Shown: piece after piece, positions 57,415-64,000 of the stretch
Position numbering within the stretch: position 1 is the stretch's first letter
How the letters are laid out: the number at the start of each line of letters is the position of its first letter
Assembly (NCBI RefSeq): GCF_019279795.1
Contig: NC_056744.1
Coordinates: 1,510,677,851-1,510,741,850, forward strand
DNA from: Protopterus annectens
Lineage: Eukaryota > Chordata > Ceratodontiformes > Protopteridae
Direction of reading: 5' to 3'
Length of the DNA stretch: 64,000 nucleotides
Program-made: the position numbers and the translations under genes
Notes under the pieces: generated by a model
The model's input: the letters and a program-made list of their open reading frames with translations, nothing else
Told to the model about the DNA's origin: nothing
The model's database searches: none

Positions 57415-60170
57415 CAGTAAGGCCTTACCATAAACCCAACATATTACTCATAGGAGACTCCATTGTGAGACACACAGATAGATGTGCCTCTCACCAGGCT
57501 GGATAAGGAGAAAGTCATGCTTGCTTGTTAGTCAGGTGCCAGAATCTGTCATATCACACATGCACTCAAGTCACTCCACAGCAGGTACTGCTGTCACTCT
57601 GGCCTAGTCCATGGCGGTGTGAACATCAGGTGTACCTCCCTGGACTATAGAAAGGTAGACACAATTCAGCTTGCTGAATATGTGTCCCATTAAGATATGT
57701 TCCTAGCCTTAAGCAGCATTCTACCATCACCTGAAATGATGGCTCAGTATAAACAGAAAATGATTGTCAGTAACAATTGGCTTACTTACTGGTGACATCC
57801 CTGCAGGATCCACTGCCTGGCAGCTTGAAACATATGATTGACAGACCATGCTGTTTTGCTATAGATGGCCTGCATCTGTCTGACTTGGCCTTCAGGTCTT
57901 TGGCAAAGGCCCTTGCTTCCCCCATAGTCACTTTTTAGGGAAAGTCAATCTTCTTCTTCTTCTTTCGGCTTTTCCCGGTTAGGGGTCGCCACAGTGGATC
58001 ACCTGTCTGCTCATGATTGGCAGTGGAGTTTTACAGTGTCGAGTTGCCAGCCCGGCGCCCAACCTTCCACAGAAGGCATGCACACACTCATACCTAGGGC
58101 CAATTTAGAGTGTCCAATCCACCTACAGCATGTCTTTGGGATGTGGGAGGAAACCCACGTGACCACAGGGAGGACATGCAGACTCCGCACAGAAGGCACC
58201 CCAGCCGATGATCGAAATGGAGAACCTCTTGCTGTGTGGTGGCAATGCTAACCGCTGCACTACCGTGGCCACCCTTTTTAGGGAAAGTCAATACTACCTA
58301 CATAAAACACGCAACAAAACAGACAATCATAATGCCTTCCTCACATTTGTCTGCATTCCCAAAGGAAGTTCCAAAATCTGTGCAGAACTGTTGGTCAAGG
58401 ACACCACATACACAAATACTGTAGACATAGCCAATCTACTAGCTGACAGATTCATTGGAAATGTCTCCCCTCTGCCCCCCATCAGGAAAGCAGGACATCC
58501 CCAGTACCTGATCACCCAACCCTTATCACTAGGGAAAAGGGCATCACTGCCCTTTCAAAGCCAAGAAGACAGCCTCCATAGGACCTGAATACATCCTAGG
58601 CTGCAACCTACATGAATCCAGTTATGAACTGGCAGCATCAGTATGCACCCTACACAACCAAAGCCTGAGTACTGCCTTTGTCACAGCCGAGTGGCAGACA
58701 GCCTCTATCATCCCTTTACACCAAGGTGGAGTGTTCACCGATCCAGGAAATTAAAGACCCATCAGCCTAACTAGCTTGATCTGCAAGGAAATGCAATGGA
58801 TTATCATGGACTTCATTAACAGGGACATTGGCAAACTCCAAATACTTGACCCCACACAGTCTGCCTTTATCAAGGGGGAGGTATGTCAGTGAACTCTGGA
58901 TGACTTTGCTGAGACCGCCAATAAAGGCATGGATGAGATAAAGATGGTGCACTCCAGCCACCTTGACTTGGCCAAAGCCTTGCACACTATTCCCCACTTG
59001 GCCATAGTGCATGAACTCTGTCAACTAGGCAGCAATCCATATGTTACCAGATGGGTAGCAAACTGGTTCATTGATAGAACCCAAATAATCATAATAGGGG
59101 TAGCCAACTCAAGCAGTACACTCGTAATGAGAGGGATACCCCAGGGATTGGTCTGGGGGCCTCTGGTATACGGGATATACTTCCATGAGGTGCAGGCCAA
59201 AAACACTGGCCTATGGCTGACCAAGCTGGCAGATGACTGTAAGCTGGGAACAGTCAATACCCAAATTGATGTGGACGCCCTGCAACAGGGTCTCACCAAA
59301 ACAAACGACTGCTGCCAGAAACATGGCCACAAGCTGAATGCCTGCAGATGCATCATCATCCCCTTTGGGGAGACTGATGTCCCCACATATTATCACATTG
59401 ACAACAATGTCCTACATACACAATCAGTAGTGAGGCATTTGGCCACCCAATTTGATAGCAACCTGAAGTCTGAGCACTATGTTGCTTCTGTTGTACAGAA
59501 AGCTTCATAGATGGGCCAACTCAAAAATAAGTGGATCTTATCCAAGGACAAATAGGTCATAAGATGCATGCATTCCAGGCTTATAAGGCCAATTATTTTG
59601 TTCACCTCCTCCCTTCAGCATGTACCTCACAAAGCACATGCAGCAGCTGTATCAACCACAAAGGTTCCTCACTGGGAGAATCCAGGACCCCAAACACCTA
59701 CCCTACACAGATAGGCTAACAGCACTGTCCTTCTACTCAGTTCCATACAGACTCCACAGAGGTGACCTCTGTCTGTCATACAAAGCAATACAGACCCTGC
59801 CTTGACCGGACTGTTGCACATCTGGAAGTCAAGGCTCACTCGATCAACCTGTAGGCACAGCATCAACCTGGTCTGTGATATCAATAGGGCTTGTTGGTGT
59901 GACAGATATGTGTCTCACAGACTTCCACCATCTGTGGAATACACTCCCTGTCCACATCAAGTCAAGTGCCTCAATACCCCTTGTGAAGTGCTCCCTGAAT
60001 AACTGCATGGGAAACAGAAAATACAGTCCTGTGATTCCACCTGTGTCCCTGCTGGACAGGGGCTATGAGTCCTGACATGTCTTAACATTGACTACACTTT
60101 TGTCTGTGAGGGTTATGAGGGCTTCAGGGCCAATAGCCTAGTAACCTCATAACAACCTATCAACCTATAA
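57415..60170 (+). mobile_element. CR1-family LINE lacking the endonuclease, split by a SINE
   Basis: It begins in ORF1 with the esterase block KPNILLIGDSIVRHTD (57430) and ends that ORF near DGLHLSDLAF (57865). Immediately after ALASPIV (57925) it jumps to the endonuclease/RT linker (RNKTDNHNAFLTFVC, 58300), so nearly all of the endonuclease is deleted. RT blocks follow: SGNVSPLPP region (58460), LDLAKALHTIPHLAIV (58970), GIPQGLVWGPLVYGIYF (59130), KLADDCKLGT (59225; Asp pair kept). The C-terminus lies near 59640-60060 and the 3' tail CCTATCAACCTATAAAC at about 60155. Stops and shifts are scattered. The SINE at 57950-58273 lies at the ORF1-to-RT junction. Confidence 0.85.
57950..58273 (-). 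mobile_element. tRNA-derived SINE with RTE-type tail, 19-bp target duplication
   Basis: On minus it opens GGGTGGCCACGGTAGTGCAG with CGGTTAGC (A-box TAGTGCAGCGG), continues CACACAGCAAGAGGTTC with a decayed B-box, then GTGGGTTTCCTCCCACATCC and CAAAGACATGC, and ends GGCGACCCCTAACCGGGAAA then AGCCGAAAGAAGAAG. This is the widespread fish-type tRNA SINE layout. The target duplication CTTTTTAGGGAAAGTCAAT is perfect: 57931-57949 and 58274-58292. Length about 324 bp. The exact duplication implies a fairly recent insertion. Confidence 0.93.
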
Positions 60171-60420
60171 ACAAATGTCTGTCAGTGGTTCACCACATTA
60201 CTCTATACTGCTCTGCCACTGACATACCTGGAAACCACAGTGCTATGTGAAATATACCACACATATAATGGACATCTCTGCTCAGTAGAATGCATTCTGT
60301 ACCCACACCAGGCTATGACTTTTCAGTTAAGAAGAATACCACACAAGCATAGATCCACAGCCAGAATATCACTAAGGTGCTGGACTGTTTACACAGCTTC
60401 AGCAACTAATTGGCTGTAGC

Positions 60421-60741
60421 CACAACTTTCAACTGGCTGGATTGGGCAAGAATGTCTATAGTTTGGCTCATATTTTTGGTCTGTGCATCATACATCTTGC
60501 ATTTCTCTGGTAAATCACTCTGATGATCTGTGGATTTCTTTCAGTAAGTAAAGACAGAAAACATTTCAGAGTCAGACGTCACATATGTCAAAAAATGTCT
60601 GCTAAAACAAGCCCTGTTACTCTAGCAACTTTCTACATTAATAAGAGCAATATTTACAGTATCTCCGTATGTTTGGGCCATTGATCCCCCATTTTGTCAG
60701 GCTATCTCCAGATTTCTTGCACTAACAGGTTGAGAGGTATG
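60421..60741 (+). mobile_element. hAT-like MITE, complete, 321 bp
   Basis: It starts CACAACTTTCAACTGGCTGG and ends GGTTGAGAGGTATG. Flanking 8-mers GCTGTAGC (60413-60420) and ACTGTAGC (60742-60749) match at 7 of 8. It has the same length as the copy at 56181 and shares TTACTCTAGCAACTTTCTA and the GGGCCATTGATCCCCCATTT block. The left terminus is more eroded. Confidence 0.76.
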
Positions 60742-61141
60742 ACTGTAGCGCACAAAACCCCAGACCGGAGTAAAGATATCTCTGGAATGGAGTCCCACTC
60801 TTACTATAGAAGGTCACACTGCACATGCGCCTACACTTAGAGAATTACAGCCCATGTCTAAACCCACATCGGAGTTTATAACTATATTATGCATATATGT
60901 CTTTGCATACAGACAGCTATGTACACCTTAACTGTCTCTACCTACACCCATCAGACAGGATTACCATCAGCTAGCTGTAGGTGGCCCATATGTGATATGT
61001 CTGCATCTGTCGTGTGTGATACACAGACATTTATATTGGCAACATATAACACTATTTCAAGCATACACACACATAGACATGGAGAAGAGAGAAAGAGAGA
61101 CAGACAGTGATAGAGAGAAGAGAGAGACAGACACATAGGGA

Positions 61142-61206
<65 letters not shown>
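61142..61206. repeat. (AC)n microsatellite after a purine-rich run
   Basis: About 32 AC units directly follow a GAGA/GACAGA-rich tract (61080-61140). Confidence 0.96.
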
Positions 61207-61211
<5 letters not shown>

Positions 61212-61585
61212 GAATCATAGACAGGGATACCCTGAAAGGCATAGAGTGATGTCCTGCTGCATAGAGTTGCATACCAGTTGTAACCAGTCACATGTGCCAG
61301 CATGAAAGTGAGCTTCATTGTGTAATAGTACTGAGGTAGGGGTTGTAATATCACATCACCTACATTTGTGTGTATGTGTTTGTAGGTTAAAGTATTATGA
61401 GGCCTTTCCCACTCAGTACACATCCCATTACCCTTCTTTACAATATCTGCTGATATCATTCACCTTAGAAGTACCTTTGGATAGTTGTCAGCCTTATAAT
61501 CTCTTTGGAGTATGCAATCACTGTGTAATGCTATCATACAAATAACTAGAGAGGTAGGTGCTCTAATCTCAGTCTTGGCAAATGT

Positions 61586-61637
<52 letters not shown>

Positions 61638-62033
61638 GTTAAAGATTTTTAGGCCATTGCTACCCAGTACACTTCCCATTGCCCTACTTTAGCAGTCCTG
61701 CTGATGTCAGTTACCCTAGAAGTACCTTTGGACATTCATCAGCCCTACAAGCTCCATGGCATGTGCAATAACTCTATAACAGTAAACTACAAATAACTAA
61801 ATAGGCAGGGGGCCTAATCTCAGTTCTGGTAAATGGGTGTGTTTATAGGTTGAAGTATTTTGAGGTCTTTCCCACCCAGAACACTTCCCATTGCCTTACT
61901 TTACAAGGGCTGCTGATGCCATTCACTTTAGAAGTACCTTGAAACTTCAGCCATATAAGCTCTGTGCATGTGTGATAATATGTAGCAGTACAATACAAAT
62001 AACTAGATAGGCAGGGTTCTAATCTCAGTTCTG

Positions 62034-62165
<132 letters not shown>

Positions 62166-62376
62166 GTCTGTAGGTTAGAGTATCTTCCTGTTCTCCAAAT
62201 TGTCAATATTTTAAGCTTTTTTAGGGGGGAAATATGTTCCATAATTGTATTATGGAAATGCTTGTATAGAAGTATTTTAGAAGCACCCGATTTAAAAGCT
62301 TAATAAGTCTAGGGACTTTAGCTAAGTCTAGGGACTTTAGCTAGTTTTAATGATGGACACAATTTGAAGTCCAGGT

Positions 62377-62486
<110 letters not shown>

Positions 62487-62639
62487 GTGTGTGTGTGTGT
62501 ATTTAATTGTCTGTTAATTTTCTATTTTTTTAATTTTTTAATTTCAAGATTTATAAAAAATATTGCTGAATGTATTTATAGAAGGATGATAGCAAGTTAG
62601 TATATAATATTTACTTTAGTTATACTGTTGCACTTTAAG

Positions 62640-62815
62640 AGTAGTAGGATGTGATGTCATCGCTTTGAAGTAATTTAAACTACTGAGACAGGAAACATTG
62701 TAAATCTGATGAAGTTCCTAATACATTAAGCTCAGGATGAAAGCACTTATTTGTTTTAGTAATAAAAACAGTTGTGCAATCTGGTATTGCATTCACTTTT
62801 TTTACTTTTTGAGTT
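62640..62815 (+). mobile_element. Penelope-like element 3' end fragment
   Basis: GTGATGTCATCGCTTTGAAG, then CTGATGAAGTTCC (62706), GGATGAAAGCACTT (62736) and a TTTTAGTAATAAAAACAG block resemble the 3' UTR ends of the PLEs at 24.8, 32.0 and 34.4 kb. No coding part is attached. It lies inside satellite array 2. Confidence 0.6.
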
Positions 62816-64000
62816 TGGAACTGTTTATCATTTGTTGGTGTATTTTGAGCCCTTTCCCACCCAGTACACTTCCCATTGCCCTACTTTACAAGTGTTGCCG
62901 ATGTCATTCACCTTAGAAGTACCTGTGGACAGTCCTTAGCCCTATAAGCTCAGTGGCATGTGTGATAACTGTGTAACACTATAGTACAAATACCTAGCTA
63001 GGTAGGGGTTCTAAATACTGGTAACTGTGTGTGGGTGCAAACCATATCTCTGGGGGTGTGGATTATACCATTCTGAGCCATGTTTCCCCAGTACACTTCC
63101 CATTGCCCTACTTTACAAAGCCTGCTGATGTCATTCACTTTAGAAGTACTTGTATACACTCTTCAGTCATATAAGCTTTGTGGAGTGTGCAATAACTGCA
63201 TCATACTGTAGTACAAATAATTCAATAGGTAGGGGTTCTAATCCCGAAACTGACAACTATAGTACTGTGTGTGTTTGCGTGTGACACATATCCCCTGTAG
63301 CTGTTGTGTGTGTTGGTTATACCTTTTTAAGGCTTGTTGACCCCCCTCCCCATGGCATTGCTTTAAAGAGCCAGTTAATGGCATCTACCTTACATGCACC
63401 ATGTTAAACTATACAGCCCATGCCAGTCATCTGTACAGAAGTCATTGCCAAATATGTCACAGTTACCATAGTGACAAACATGTCAGGATCAGACTTTGTA
63501 CATGTCTGAAACATCATGCTGATACAAAGTCTGTTACTCTATAAATTGTCCAGGTTTGTAAAAGCAATATATGAGACCAGTTACTATTTGATATATCCCA
63601 CCATCCATGATGGCATTCCCAAGATTACTTGTAAGAGGTAGTAAGTTATGTTGCAGGTATATAATCTCTGTGGTGCATGTAATGTGTATGTAGCACTATA
63701 GTACATACAAGTGGATATGTAGGGTTACTAATCTGTCTATTGGCAACTGTGTATGTGTTTCTGTATGCATATCCCCTGTGGCTGTCTTTACTGTGTGTAT
63801 GTGGTGGTTTATCATTTTGTGTGCCTCTTCCACCCTAACTCCCCCATTGCCAACCTAGTTGCAGCCCTTACAGATATCATCCACCTTACAAGCACAGTTA
63901 CACAGTTTCTTACACAAATGCACTGTGCTGCATGCAATAGTCATATCACTGTGTACATAAATAGGTAGGTCATCTAATATAAGAAGTGTCAATTCTGTGT

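Overview
This is a vertebrate genomic window made almost entirely of transposable elements and their remains. The mixture is a PIF/Harbinger DNA transposon, CR1/L2-group, L1-like and RTE-type LINEs, a tRNA-derived SINE, Penelope-like elements (PLEs), short hAT-like MITEs, satellites and long CA/AT microsatellites. It fits a repeat-rich non-amniote vertebrate, most likely a fish. The RTE LINE and the SINE sharing its tail are of types I know from fish genomes, but the species cannot be fixed from sequence alone. I found no complete host gene. One 96-bp minus-strand segment at 45.9 kb looks like an internal coiled-coil exon, so much of the window may be intronic or intergenic.

Layout. 1-19.5 kb is one large Harbinger copy whose left end lies outside the window. 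It has a three-exon Myb/SANT-like gene with an unbroken frame on + (2-1929), a two-frameshift HARBI1-type transposase on - (16917-18099) and a palindrome-rich terminus ending near 19492. Between the two genes lie an L2/Rex-like LINE, a 234-bp satellite containing a CA tract, and three CR1-family copies, one inserted inside another. 19.5-21.9 kb holds anonymous sequence, a CA microsatellite and two head-to-head MITEs. 21.9-34.5 kb is a nest of PLEs inserted into one another, with inverted 3' segments and hammerhead-like motifs at their ends. 34.5-38.5 kb is the best-preserved CR1 (esterase ORF1, endonuclease, reverse transcriptase; minus strand). 38.5-46.9 kb is mostly unclassified, with an 80-bp satellite, a PLE remnant between inverted repeats and the candidate host exon. 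46.9-50.7 kb is a decayed L1-like LINE (-), and 51.5-52.3 kb an RTE 3' fragment (+). 52.5-55.2 kb is a second Harbinger copy in the opposite orientation. 56-60.7 kb has two MITEs with 8-bp target duplications and a CR1 copy split by a SINE with a 19-bp target duplication. 61.4-64 kb is a second satellite array related to the first.

How the parts relate. The Myb-like protein and the transposase are the usual two proteins of a Harbinger element. The CR1 family recurs five times and the MITE family at least four. The SINE carries the same 3' tail as the RTE fragment, consistent with RTE machinery having mobilised it. Both satellite arrays lie about 6-7 kb downstream of a Harbinger transposase in the same relative orientation, so they may be parts of the same ancestral large element.
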